Below the pieces are notes generated by a model that saw nothing but the letters and a program-made list of their open reading frames with translations, made no database searches and was not told the DNA's origin. A DNA stretch of 64,000 bases from Kitasatospora acidiphila (GTDB lineage: Bacteria > Actinomycetota > Actinomycetes > Streptomycetales > Streptomycetaceae), in contig NZ_VIGB01000003.1 of assembly GCF_006636205.1 (NCBI RefSeq), positions 3,896,501 through 3,960,500 of the forward strand. Reading direction: 5' to 3'. The position numbers were made by a program, and so were the translations under genes. This document shows, in pieces, positions 1 through 8,076 of the stretch. The stretch's first letter is position 1, and each line of letters begins with the position of its first letter.

Positions 1-480
1 GTTGTCACCAGCCGGAGAGCGTTCGCCGTTGCTCAGCCAGCCGGTTGCGGTGACGGGCGGGCGCGAACCGTTACTGCCGGGCGGCGGGGAGGGCACCAAG
101 CGGGCCTCGACCAGTTTGGCCGGCTGCACGGCGCCAGCCTCGGAACAGGCGGACTCGCGGGCCAGGTAGTCGATCACCAGCCCGGCGGCGGCGGCCTCCT
201 GGAGGATCTGCGGCACCACCTCGGCGGGCGAGGAGAACCGGGTGAAGTAGTCGTCGATCAGGAAGCATGTGCTGATCCGCGGATGGCGTCCGAGCTGGGC
301 GGCGCAAGCCTGGCGGGCTGCCTGGGCCCAAGCGCCGACCAGGCTGAACTGCTCACGCAGCCGCTCTGGGCCAGCTTTGAAGTCGTCCATGTAGAGGTGG
401 CCCAGTTCCAGCGAGAGGTGGGCCAGTGGCAGCGCCACTGTGCGCGGGTCGGCGCAGGCCTCCCGGAATGTCGTGTCCAT
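1..480 (-). CDS. SCO2522-family conserved protein (3' end beyond window)
   Basis: An open frame of 160 codons runs off the left edge, so the C-terminus is missing. It starts at an ATG preceded by a purine-rich GGGGGAGGG. The translation contains LPLAHLSLELGHLYMDDF, then CFLIDDYF, and then GLVIDYLARESACSEAGA, the pattern I associate with the actinobacterial SCO2522 family. The biochemical role of that family is unknown. An SCO2525-family methyltransferase lies about 2.7 kb away on the same strand, which supports the assignment, because SCO2521 to SCO2525 form a conserved neighbourhood in S. coelicolor. No membrane segment or signal peptide is visible. Confidence 0.7.
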   Translation of the reverse strand, partial: MDTTFREACADPRTVALPLAHLSLELGHLYMDDFKAGPERLREQFSLVGAWAQAARQACAAQLGRHPRISTCFLIDDYFTRFSSPAEVVPQILQEAAAAGLVIDYLARESACSEAGAVQPAKLVEARLVPSPPPGSNGSRPPVTATGWLSNGERSPAGDN

Positions 481-499
481 CGTCCCTCCCCCGCCGCTG

Positions 500-900
500 C
501 TAACAACGGCGCCCCCAGCAATGGTCCTCGGTCAGAGCCTCGGCCAGGTCAGCGAAAGTCTGTGCGGTGTCCAAGCCGGCTACATGCTCGAACAGCATGT
601 AGCCGGTGATGAACTGCTCTACCACTGCGGCACCTGATCGAGCGACGCCTTGCCCGGCACTCGGAGCGGCCCGAACTCGTGGTGGGCGGCGAGCTGGCCC
701 AACTCCCCGTCGCATGTCCTCCCCCACCACACCTGGGCCGACTGCAGGTCGGTGAACATCAATGCCCGACGAGTCCACCGATGGAACAGTAGCTAACACA
801 TCGTCAGATTGACCAGCTTCGGCAACGCGCTCACGTCCGCGGCGCGTTGGAGAGCCTGGGAGCGATCCGGATCCGCTATTGCCGCCCCTCGTACAGGAGC
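500..900 (-). pseudogene. Decayed gene, leucine-rich-repeat-like and unknown fragments
   Basis: No intact frame is convincing here, but the minus strand reads as protein-like fragments broken by stops and a frame change. One frame gives SALPKLVNLTM, which resembles a leucine-rich repeat. After an in-frame TAG it continues with MFTDLQSAQVWWGRTCDG and ends at another TAG. The next piece, in a different frame, is VEQFITGYMLFEHVAGLD through EDHCWGRRC and ends at position 500. It may be a decayed member of the SCO2521-2525 locus or an unrelated gene. Only the pattern of broken frames is firm. Confidence 0.35.
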
Positions 901-953
901 GAGAGGCTGGCCCAGCTGCACTCCGGCGAGCTCCGGCAGAGAGGACCAACCCC

Positions 954-2150
954 ATGGCGCCGAGCACAAGAGCAGGCCGACCCGAGGACCTCGGGCCGCT
1001 GCTGGCGCTGGGCGCGGACATCGCGCCCGCACTTCTGGAAACGGCCCTGCGGGAAGGGCGCGTCCGGGTAGCTGTTCTGGACGGCGCACTCGCAGGCTAC
1101 GTCGCCGTTGAGAAGCCGCTGCCCGGCCATGTCCGGCTCTCCTCCATCGGGGTGAGTCCCGCCTGCCGCCGACGCAGAGTCGCCACCTGCCTGCTCTACG
1201 ACGTGCTCGGGGCGACTGGAGAGACCGAAGCCGGCGGAGGGACGATCTCAGCCGTCGCCGGGCTGGCCAACCTGGCAGTCGCCGGCCTTCTGCTCTCCTG
1301 CGGTTTCATAGCCACCCGGATGCTCCCCGCCGACGTCGCGGGCCAGCAGCCCCAGCTGTACTACCAGCACAAGATCCGAGTGGAGTACATCGATCCTGAT
1401 GCCAGACACCTGGTACCCGCCTCCCGTTGGGACCTGGTCACCGAGTCGCTCACTCCCAGCGACCATGCAGTGACTGCCATCGCGCTGCTATCCGGCGAGC
1501 CCGCTTTCGAGATCTCCAGGTTCGAACGTGATGATCCCGCTCAGCTGCAATCAGGCGAGGCCGCAGCGGGGCTCGCGTTCTCTGGCACGATCCTCGCCGC
1601 GATCACATTCCTGCTCGGCTTCTCGTTCGCCTCGGAGCGGTATCCCGACGACGTACGGCTGCTGCTGATCGGCGCCACCTTCGCCACCACGATGTCCCTG
1701 ATCATCTACGCAAGTGCCTCTGGGGAGCTCGCCCGGATCCGTTCTAACGCCTTCGGGAGGATCATGAAATGGGGCAACGTGCTGTCGGAGTACGGCGGGG
1801 TCCTCCCCTTCCTCGCCTCCCTTCCCATCACCTACGCGCAGGTCTCCGGATCGCGATGGTCTGCCGTCGTCACCGGTGTCTTCCTCGGCGCCGCCCTCGT
1901 AGTGTACGAGCGGTCCGAGTTCTCGATCGCCCACCGCTTCCGGTGGAGCCGTACCGCCACCGCACTGGCCGGGCTGACCTGCATGCTGCCGCTCGTATGC
2001 GTCGTTATGGTGGCTCTCAAGCTGCCGAGTTGGCCATGGACCGCCGTCCTAGCGGCAGCTCTTACCGGACGAACCATGCTGTACCTCTACCGCCGCGCCG
2101 CAGAGTCCGGGATCGCCGAGCGTCGCCGCACCTGGCAGATTCGGCAGTAG
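954..2150 (+). CDS. GNAT acetyltransferase-like domain fused to a multi-pass membrane region
   Basis: Predicted protein of 398 residues. The ATG at 954 has AGAGAGGA upstream; a longer frame begins at 879 but lacks support. Roughly the first 120 residues look like an N-acetyltransferase fold, with GYVAVEKPLPG followed by an acetyl-CoA-loop-like VSPACRRRRVATCLLY. Residues from about 200 to the end contain around five hydrophobic segments, for example AGLAFSGTILAAITFLLGF and LLIGATFATTMSLIIYASA. The C-terminus is Arg-rich. It could be a membrane-tethered acetyltransferase, but the substrate is unknown. It converges on the oxidoreductase gene that follows, with a 7-bp gap. Confidence 0.6.
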   Translation: MAPSTRAGRPEDLGPLLALGADIAPALLETALREGRVRVAVLDGALAGYVAVEKPLPGHVRLSSIGVSPACRRRRVATCLLYDVLGATGETEAGGGTISAVAGLANLAVAGLLLSCGFIATRMLPADVAGQQPQLYYQHKIRVEYIDPDARHLVPASRWDLVTESLTPSDHAVTAIALLSGEPAFEISRFERDDPAQLQSGEAAAGLAFSGTILAAITFLLGFSFASERYPDDVRLLLIGATFATTMSLIIYASASGELARIRSNAFGRIMKWGNVLSEYGGVLPFLASLPITYAQVSGSRWSAVVTGVFLGAALVVYERSEFSIAHRFRWSRTATALAGLTCMLPLVCVVMVALKLPSWPWTAVLAAALTGRTMLYLYRRAAESGIAERRRTWQIRQ

Positions 2151-2157
2151 CACCAGC

Positions 2158-3186
2158 TCAATCCCCGTCCATTACCAGCCGTGTGATCTCCCTGGCGCAC
2201 CCCCACGACAACGTGACGCCTGCACCGCCGTGCCCGTAGTTGTGCAGCAGCCTGAGCCCCGGCCTGGACCGTTCCTCCCCGAGCCGCACCCACGGCCGCA
2301 GCGGACGCAACCCCACCCGCTCGTCAATGACCACGGCGCTGTGCAGCATCGGCTCGACGGCCTGGCAGCGCTCCAAGATCCCCCGCGCGGTCGCTGGATC
2401 GCCGGTCAACTCCCCGGTATCGAGCTCGGATGTCCCGCCGAGCACGACCGTGTCGGCGTGCGGGAAGATGTAAACGAGCTCGGGCGCGTCCGGTGTGTCA
2501 TCGCAGAAGAAGGTCGTGATGCCGGGGTTCTCCACCACGACCAGTCGGCCCCTGGAGGGCATCACCTGCCGGTCGGGAACCAGGTCGCGCGCTCCGGTAC
2601 CCGAGCAGTTCACCACGATCGGGGCCGGGGCCTCGGCCAACACCTCAACCAGTGAGGCGTGGGCACGCCGCACCATCCGGCCGCCGATGCGCACAAACCG
2701 CCTCGTCAGGTAGTCGAGATAGCTCGGCATGTCGATCACCGGAGCCCCGTAACGCCACCCGGTGACGAAACCGGGCCGCAACTCCTCGGCGGCGCACAGC
2801 TCGGCATCAACCAGGGCCATCCACGACGGCGTCACGCATGGTAGCCGCGACTCGTGCGTTCCCAGGCGGATCCGTACCCCCGTGCTCTGCGGGTCACGGG
2901 CCAGCAGCCGGAACTCAGCCAGCGAGACGGCGCTCCAGCCCAGCACTCGGTCCAGCGGCTCCACCAGGTAGGGATCCCACATCGCTCCGGCCGCTGCCGA
3001 CGACGTCCGCCGTACTGGCAGATCGGTATCCACCCGCACCCGCAGCCCCGCCTCTGCCAGGCATACCGCGGTGGTCAGTCCGGACACGCCGGCGCCGATG
3101 ACCACGGCATCGAGGGTCGGACCAGTCGTCATATCGTGCATGCCGTGACAGTCTGCCAGGGCCGCCGGGGACAGCGGGCCTGGCAC
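2158..3186 (-). CDS. FAD-dependent oxidoreductase, D-amino-acid-oxidase-like
   Basis: Up to 342 residues. A Rossmann motif VVIGAGVSGL lies close to the N-terminus. SSAAAGAMWDPY follows, and the C-terminal NYGHGGAGVTLSWGCA is typical of the DAAO/glycine-oxidase superfamily, which oxidises amines or amino acids with FAD and oxygen. The GTG at 3186 lies seven bases after the stop of the methyltransferase gene, so the two are probably one operon. Internal ATGs 15 and 18 codons later (MHDMTTGP) are equally plausible starts, and no clear ribosome site decides. The substrate cannot be read from sequence. Confidence 0.75.
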   Translation of the reverse strand: MPGPLSPAALADCHGMHDMTTGPTLDAVVIGAGVSGLTTAVCLAEAGLRVRVDTDLPVRRTSSAAAGAMWDPYLVEPLDRVLGWSAVSLAEFRLLARDPQSTGVRIRLGTHESRLPCVTPSWMALVDAELCAAEELRPGFVTGWRYGAPVIDMPSYLDYLTRRFVRIGGRMVRRAHASLVEVLAEAPAPIVVNCSGTGARDLVPDRQVMPSRGRLVVVENPGITTFFCDDTPDAPELVYIFPHADTVVLGGTSELDTGELTGDPATARGILERCQAVEPMLHSAVVIDERVGLRPLRPWVRLGEERSRPGLRLLHNYGHGGAGVTLSWGCAREITRLVMDGD

Positions 3187-3193
3187 GGCGGCA

Positions 3194-3970
3194 TTATCGA
3201 ATCCGGCCCAGAGCGACCATTACCCCCGTATACCCGTCGCGCAGTGGTTGGCTTCCCGGAACGTCAATATGACTGACTTCCAGACCGTCCGCCGCGTAGT
3301 CCCGGAAAGCCTCCAGGACATCGGAGCGCTCGATCTCGCAGGCCGGGAAGGTGACGTCGCCTACGTCATACCCGCGCGAGCCCTCCATGAACGCGAGGGC
3401 GAACGGAGCTCCCGGACGCAGTGCCGCGGCGAAGTGGTCGATCGCGCCGCGGTACTCCACACGGGCCGCAGAGAGCGACTCGGCGACGAAGAACATGGTG
3501 CCGATGTCGGCAGCGCCCTGCGGCAGGTCGGTGAACAGGTCACCTCGGACCACCTTGGCGGCACCGGCCAGCCGGGTCCGCGGGTCGGTGACAGCACGAT
3601 AGACCGGCTGGGAGCACAGCACTTCCCAGAAAGCGTCCCAACTGTCGCCATAGTTCTGGACCGCTGAGCGCAGCCAGCGGACATTGCTGATCGCCCGCTC
3701 GAAGAGCGTGATCGACCCGCACCAGGGCAGCATGGCCAGTGCCGGGTAGAGGTTGGTCCCCGCGCCGACGTCCAGACCGCGCAGACCGTCGCTCGACGGA
3801 TGCCGTGCAAAGTGAGCTGCGAAGTGGTCCCGGACAGCCGCCAGAACCTGCCGATCATCCGCAACCAGGGAACGGTAGGTGTGCTTGAAGTACGCCTCGG
3901 CGTCGAACGAGTCCCATGGAGCTTGGCGGTTCGTCAGCGCTCGCGTGCCCAGCGAGGGTATGGCTTCCAT
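3194..3970 (-). CDS. SCO2525-family SAM-dependent methyltransferase
   Basis: 258 residues. The SAM-binding motif GLDVGAGTNLYPALAML lies near residue 65. The flanking sequence (PWDSFDAEAYFKHTYRSL at the start, MFFVAESLSAARVEY later) resembles the NNMT/PNMT/TEMT-like family known in actinobacteria as SCO2525 family. The acceptor substrate is unknown. The ATG at 3970 has CCAGGAG about 12 bases upstream. It is transcribed ahead of the oxidoreductase, so the pair may modify the same small molecule; that link is inference. A 14-bp palindrome lies just upstream. Confidence 0.8.
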   Translation of the reverse strand: MEAIPSLGTRALTNRQAPWDSFDAEAYFKHTYRSLVADDRQVLAAVRDHFAAHFARHPSSDGLRGLDVGAGTNLYPALAMLPWCGSITLFERAISNVRWLRSAVQNYGDSWDAFWEVLCSQPVYRAVTDPRTRLAGAAKVVRGDLFTDLPQGAADIGTMFFVAESLSAARVEYRGAIDHFAAALRPGAPFALAFMEGSRGYDVGDVTFPACEIERSDVLEAFRDYAADGLEVSHIDVPGSQPLRDGYTGVMVALGRIR

Positions 3971-3994
3971 GAACTACTCAACTCCTGGATTCCG

Positions 3995-4008
3995 CCCGCA
4001 GTTGCGGG
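3995..4008. promoter_or_regulatory. 14-bp palindrome upstream of the methyltransferase gene
   Basis: CCCGCAGTTGCGGG is a near-perfect inverted repeat (6-bp arms, 2-bp centre) about 25 bp upstream of the methyltransferase start. It could be an operator or a leader hairpin in the intergenic region shared with the divergent GNAT gene. No regulator is identified. Confidence 0.35.
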
Positions 4009-4127
4009 TGTTCACCACTTGGCCGACCCGTATCCTCGGGTGCGTGCCCATAATGGGGGCCTGAAGGAGTGCCACTTTAGGGCATTATCAGGCCAGTTGG
4101 CAGATAAGACGATGAGAGGGCACGGGC

Positions 4128-4604
4128 ATGCACCCATCGCTGCGGCAGCGCCACCCCGGTCTGGTCCGCCTCGCCACCGAGCGCGATCTCGATCGGCTCC
4201 ACCGGATCGATCGGGAGATCTTCCCCGAGGAGCCGTATCCGTTCTTCGTCCTGCGCCAGCTGTTCGAGGTGCACGGCAGCCGGTTCCTGGTGCTGGACCA
4301 GGGCAGCGAGCTGGCCGGGTACGCGCTGCTCGCCACCACCCCGGACCACCAGGAGAGTTGGGTGCTCGGGCTGGGCGTGGTGGCGAAGCACCGCAACCTC
4401 GGCTACGGGCGGCAGCTGATCGAGGAGGGGATCAGCCTGCTGACCTCGGACCGGGTGCGCGAAGTCCGGCTCAGCGTCGACCGGGACAACGACGTCGCGC
4501 TGCACATCTACCGCTCGCTCGGCTTCTCGCTGGTCCGCGAGCACGACGGCTACTTCGGGCCCGGCGACGACCGGTTGATCCTGGGGCTGCCGCTCCCCGG
4601 TTGA
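4128..4604 (+). CDS. GNAT-family N-acetyltransferase
   Basis: 158 residues, the normal length for a single-domain GNAT. VLGLGVVAKHRNLGYGRQLIEEG contains the beta4 strand and the R/Q-x-x-G-x-G/A pyrophosphate loop that binds acetyl-CoA, and NDVALHIYRSLGF is the usual closing motif. It resembles RimI-type enzymes that acetylate N-terminal amines, but the substrate is not predictable. The ATG has GAGAGGG upstream. It diverges from the methyltransferase gene and converges on ubiE. Short tandem repeats occupy the gap to ubiE. Confidence 0.85.
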   Translation: MHPSLRQRHPGLVRLATERDLDRLHRIDREIFPEEPYPFFVLRQLFEVHGSRFLVLDQGSELAGYALLATTPDHQESWVLGLGVVAKHRNLGYGRQLIEEGISLLTSDRVREVRLSVDRDNDVALHIYRSLGFSLVREHDGYFGPGDDRLILGLPLPG

Positions 4605-4606
4605 AC

Positions 4607-4700
4607 GCGGGCGGCCTTGGAGCCGCTGGACTCGGGCGGCCTTGGAGCCGCTGGGCTCAGGCGGCTCTGACGGCCGCTGGGCTCAGGCTGCCTTGAAGCC
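4607..4700. repeat. About four degenerate tandem copies of a 25-26 bp unit spanning the end of ubiE
   Basis: The unit reads roughly CGGGCGGCCTTGGAGCCGCT, followed by GGNCT. Two nearly identical copies are followed by a diverged copy (CAGGCGGCTCTGACGGCCGCT) and by CAGGCTGCCTTGAAGCC, which is the last codons and stop of ubiE. The array therefore appears to have grown by tandem duplication of the gene's 3' end. Confidence 0.6.
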
Positions 4701-5378
4701 CCGGTGCAGCGCCACCACGCCGCCGGTGAGGTTGCGCCAGGCCACCTTCTGCCACCCGGCCCGCTGCAGCTTGGCGGCCAGCTCGGCCTGGTCGGGCCAG
4801 GCGCGGATCGACTCGGCCAGGTACACGTAGGCGTCCGGGTTGCTGCTCACCCGGGTGGCCACCGGGGGCAGCGCGCGCATCAGGTACTCGGTGTAGACGG
4901 TGCGGAACGGCGACCAGGTCGGGGTGGAGAACTCGCAGATCACCACCTTGCCGCCGGGCTTGGTGACCCGGAGCATCTCGCGCAGCGCAGCCTCCGTCTC
5001 CTGCACGTTGCGCAGCGCGAAGGAGATGGTCACCGCGTCGAAGGAGTCGTCCGCGAACGGCAGCCGGGTGGCGTCACCGGCGGTCAGCGCCAGCTCGGGG
5101 TGGCGGCGCTTGCCCTCGGCCAGCATGCCGATCGAGAAGTCGCACGGCACCACCTGGGCGCCCGCCTCCTGGAAGGGCAGCGAGGAGGTGCCGGTGCCGG
5201 CCCCCAGGTCGAGCACCAGCTGCCCCGGCCCGGCCGCGACCGCCTCCGCCACGGCGCGCCGCCAGAACCGGGCCTGGCCCAGCGAGAGCACCTCGTTGGT
5301 CAGGTCGTACTTGGCCGCGACGTCGTCGAACATGGCGGCGACTTCGTGGGGCTGCTTGTCCAGGTTGGCTCGGGTCAC
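4683..5378 (-). CDS. ubiE: Demethylmenaquinone methyltransferase (UbiE/MenG)
   Basis: 231 residues from the GTG (an ATG three codons earlier is possible). It methylates demethylmenaquinone with SAM, the last step of menaquinone synthesis. Family motifs are VTRANLDKQPHEVAAMFDDV, YDLTNEVLSLGQARFWRR, the SAM-binding LVLDLGAGTGTSSLPF, and ALRNVQETEAALREMLRV. The GTG start matches the start usually used in Streptomyces homologues. Menaquinone genes mqnC and mqnA lie downstream on the same strand, with a membrane protein and an amidohydrolase-like gene between. Its 3' end is part of a tandem-repeat tract. Confidence 0.95.
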   Translation of the reverse strand: MTRANLDKQPHEVAAMFDDVAAKYDLTNEVLSLGQARFWRRAVAEAVAAGPGQLVLDLGAGTGTSSLPFQEAGAQVVPCDFSIGMLAEGKRRHPELALTAGDATRLPFADDSFDAVTISFALRNVQETEAALREMLRVTKPGGKVVICEFSTPTWSPFRTVYTEYLMRALPPVATRVSSNPDAYVYLAESIRAWPDQAELAAKLQRAGWQKVAWRNLTGGVVALHRGFKAA

Positions 5379-5433
5379 GTACCCCATTCTTCACCCTGGC
5401 ACCGCCGGACCCGCCGAGGGGGCCGCAGCGGGC

Positions 5434-6015
5434 TCAGCGCGCCGGGCGGCGGGCCGCCTTGTGGCGGCGGCGGGAGCGCTTGCCGTCGGTGATCGCCGGC
5501 ATGCCCTCGGCCAGCGCCTCGGTGGCCAGCGCGACGGTGGCGAACACCTGGTTGCGGCGCTCGGCCCAGCGCGCGGTGTGCCGGTGGTGGCGGCGGATCC
5601 GCAGCACGCACAGCAGGCAGAAGAGCAACGCCACCGGCACGCTGATCTGGGCCATCCGCACCCCGGCCGCCTGCGGATAGGTCTGGTCGCAGACCCGCAC
5701 CGCACCCGCGTCGCCGGCCGCGTGCTCCAGGCAGACCGGGTCGCCGACCTTGGCGCCGGCCGGGAGCTGGAGGTCCTCGGCGGTGCGCTGCTGGCCGTTC
5801 ACGGCGTAGCTGACGCCGCTGTAGGTGCCGCTACCGCCCGGGAGGCGGGTGACGGTGCCCTGGACCTGGACCGGATGCGCGCCGATCTTGTCGGCCAGCT
5901 CACTCTGCCGCCAGCCCAGCAGGCACATGCCGAGGGCCACCACCGCGCTGAGCACCGCGGCGAGGTACCAGCCACGGCCGATCCTGGGGGCGGCGGACGC
6001 GGACGGATATCGCAA
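5434..6015 (-). CDS. Membrane protein with two transmembrane segments
   Basis: 193 residues from a TTG start. One hydrophobic segment lies near residues 17-35 (WYLAAVLSAVVALGMCLL) and a second near 120-140 (ISVPVALLFCLLCVL). An extracytoplasmic loop of about 85 residues between them contains two cysteines. The C-terminal tail is very basic (KRSRRRHKAARRPAR). I recognise no domain. Its position between ubiE and mqnC suggests it may be cotranscribed with menaquinone genes, but nothing in the protein points to that pathway. Confidence 0.65.
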   Translation of the reverse strand: MRYPSASAAPRIGRGWYLAAVLSAVVALGMCLLGWRQSELADKIGAHPVQVQGTVTRLPGGSGTYSGVSYAVNGQQRTAEDLQLPAGAKVGDPVCLEHAAGDAGAVRVCDQTYPQAAGVRMAQISVPVALLFCLLCVLRIRRHHRHTARWAERRNQVFATVALATEALAEGMPAITDGKRSRRRHKAARRPAR

Positions 6016-6193
6016 CTGACCTGGCTTTCCACGGGGACGTGTGGAGGCCGCACCGACCGGGGAGAGCGGTTGACGGGCCGACCGGGATCGTAACCGCTGT
6101 CAGCCGGTTGGGCCACTGCGAGCCGACGTCAGACGACTTCCCACGGCGCGGAGTTCGCAAGCTGACCACCCGTCCGGCAGCTGGCCGGAACGC

Positions 6194-6712
6194 TCAACTC
6201 CGGCCCCGGAACACGATCCTACCGGCCAGTACGGTGGCCAGGCAGTGATCGTCCGCCGCACCGATCGGTCCGAAGACGGCGAAATCCGCCCGCCCGCCGA
6301 CCGTCGAGTCACGGTCGAACGGCGCGTCGGCCGCCACCACCGCGAGCCCCGAGCGGGCCACCGCGGTCCGCACCACGGGCACGGTGAACGGCCCGACCAC
6401 CGCCGTCACCCCGCGGGCCAGCAGCGCCTGCAGCCCGCGCCGGGCGCTGCCGCCCAGCGCCGGATCGGAGAGGCCGGCCGGCAGCTCGCGCGGCGCGGTG
6501 CCGATCCCCTCGCGCGGATCCGGGTGGTAGCGGCGCTCCAGCAGCTCCACGGCGGCGGGCTCGACCAGCCCGCCGGTGATCCGGCCGCCGGGCCAGTCCC
6601 GCACCCGGGCGCCGGGGTGCGCGGCGGCCAGCTCGGCGGCGGGGCCGAGCGCGGCGATCCGGTCGTCCTGGACCAGCACGGCGTCGACCGCGCCCCGGTG
6701 CAGAGTGAGCAT
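6194..6712 (-). CDS. Imidazolonepropionase-like (amidohydrolase-related) protein
   Basis: 172 residues, far shorter than the roughly 400 of a true imidazolonepropionase. The start (MLTLHRGAVDAVLVQDDRIAALGP) and end (CLATVLAGRIVFRGR) resemble the beta-sandwich flanks of amidohydrolases, while the metal-binding barrel is mostly missing. Streptomycetes carry such a short protein beside mqnC, and it is usually annotated as imidazolonepropionase-like domain protein. The catalytic His and Asp cluster is not evident, so it may be non-enzymatic. It begins 24 bases after the mqnC stop and is probably in the same operon. Confidence 0.7.
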   Translation of the reverse strand: MLTLHRGAVDAVLVQDDRIAALGPAAELAAAHPGARVRDWPGGRITGGLVEPAAVELLERRYHPDPREGIGTAPRELPAGLSDPALGGSARRGLQALLARGVTAVVGPFTVPVVRTAVARSGLAVVAADAPFDRDSTVGGRADFAVFGPIGAADDHCLATVLAGRIVFRGRS

Positions 6713-6736
6713 CCGTCAGTCGCTACTCGTCAGTCG

Positions 6737-7957
6737 TCAGTCGTTGGCGAGGATCTTCAGCTCGGGGTGCGCCGTGCCGCCCTCGATCGCCGTGGAGGCG
6801 ATGTGCGAGGCGACCCGCGGGTCCACCGGGTCGTTGGCCGGGTCGTCCAGCACCCGCAGGTGCTCGTAGGTGGTGGAGCGCTGGGCGGGGGTGCGGCCGG
6901 CCGTGCGGATCAGGTGGATCAGCTCGGTCAGGTTGGAGCGGTGCTTGGCCCCGGCCGCCGAGACCACGTTCTCCTCCAGCATCACGGAGCCCAGGTCGTC
7001 CGCGCCGTAGTGCAGCGACAGCTGGCCGGCCTCCTTGCCGGTGGTCAGCCAGGAGCCCTGGATGTGCGCCACGTTGTCGAGGAAGAGGCGGGCGATCGCG
7101 ATCATCCGCAGGTACTCGAAGACGGTGGCCTGGGTGGAGCCCTTGAGGTGGTTGTTCTGCGGCTGGTAGGTGTACGGGATGAACGCCCGGAAGCCGCCGG
7201 TGCGGTCCTGCACGTCCCGGATCATCCGCAGGTGCTCGATCCGCTCGGCGTTGGTCTCGCCGGTGCCCATCAGCATGGTGGAGGTCGACTCGACGCCCAG
7301 GCCGTGCGCGGTCTCCATGATCTCCAGCCAGCGCTCGCCCGACTCCTTGAGCGGGGCGATCGCCTTGCGCGGACGCTCCGGCAGCAGCTCGGCGCCGGCC
7401 CCGGCGAAGGAGTCCAGGCCCGCCTTGTGGATCCGGGTGATCGCCTCCTCGATGGAGACGCCGGAGATCCGCGACATGTGCTCGACCTCGGAGGCGCCGA
7501 GGGAGTGGATCACCAGCTGCGGGAACTCGGCCTTGATCGCGGAGAACGCCCGCTCGTAGTACTCCACGCCGTAGTCCGGGTGGTGGCCGCCCTGGAACAT
7601 GATCTGGGTGCCGCCCAGCTCCACCGTCTCAGCGCAGCGGCGCAGGATCTCGTCCAGCTCCCGCGACCAGCCCTTGTCGCTCTTCGGCGGCACGTAGAAG
7701 GCGCAGAACTTGCAGGCGGTGACGCAGACGTTGGTGTAGTTGATGTTGCGTTCGATGATGTACGTGGCGATGTGCTCGACGCCCGCGTACCGGCGGCGGC
7801 GCACCGCGTCGGCCGCCGCGCCCAGGGCGTGCAGCGGCGCCGAGCGGTAGAGCTCCAGCGCCTCCTCCGGCGTGATCCTGCCCCCGGCCGCGGCCCGGTC
7901 GAGAACGGCCTGCAGGTCGCTGCTGGGCGCGGCGTGGGGCGCGGCGAGCTCGGTCAC
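6737..7957 (-). CDS. mqnC: Cyclic dehypoxanthinyl futalosine synthase (radical SAM)
   Basis: 406 residues. MqnC cyclises dehypoxanthine futalosine in the futalosine route to menaquinone. The CX3CX2C cluster motif is visible as Cys78, Cys82 and Cys85 (NVCVTACKFC), followed by AFYVPPKSDKGW. Later MFQGGHHPDYGVEYYE, STSTMLMGTGET and FIPYTYQPQNNHL are strongly conserved in this family. The GTG start has GAAGG upstream. Together with mqnA and ubiE in this window it indicates menaquinone synthesis by the futalosine pathway, which is standard for Streptomyces. Confidence 0.95.
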   Translation of the reverse strand: MTELAAPHAAPSSDLQAVLDRAAAGGRITPEEALELYRSAPLHALGAAADAVRRRRYAGVEHIATYIIERNINYTNVCVTACKFCAFYVPPKSDKGWSRELDEILRRCAETVELGGTQIMFQGGHHPDYGVEYYERAFSAIKAEFPQLVIHSLGASEVEHMSRISGVSIEEAITRIHKAGLDSFAGAGAELLPERPRKAIAPLKESGERWLEIMETAHGLGVESTSTMLMGTGETNAERIEHLRMIRDVQDRTGGFRAFIPYTYQPQNNHLKGSTQATVFEYLRMIAIARLFLDNVAHIQGSWLTTGKEAGQLSLHYGADDLGSVMLEENVVSAAGAKHRSNLTELIHLIRTAGRTPAQRSTTYEHLRVLDDPANDPVDPRVASHIASTAIEGGTAHPELKILAND

Positions 7958-8076
7958 CTGGCGGCCTTCTTTCTTCCGGGTGCATCCAGGGGTGGAACGA
8001 CCGAACCAGCCTACGCCAGCGGGTTCGGCCGCCCCCGGTGCACTCCGCCTCCGGATCCGGGCCGCGCGCCGGTCCC

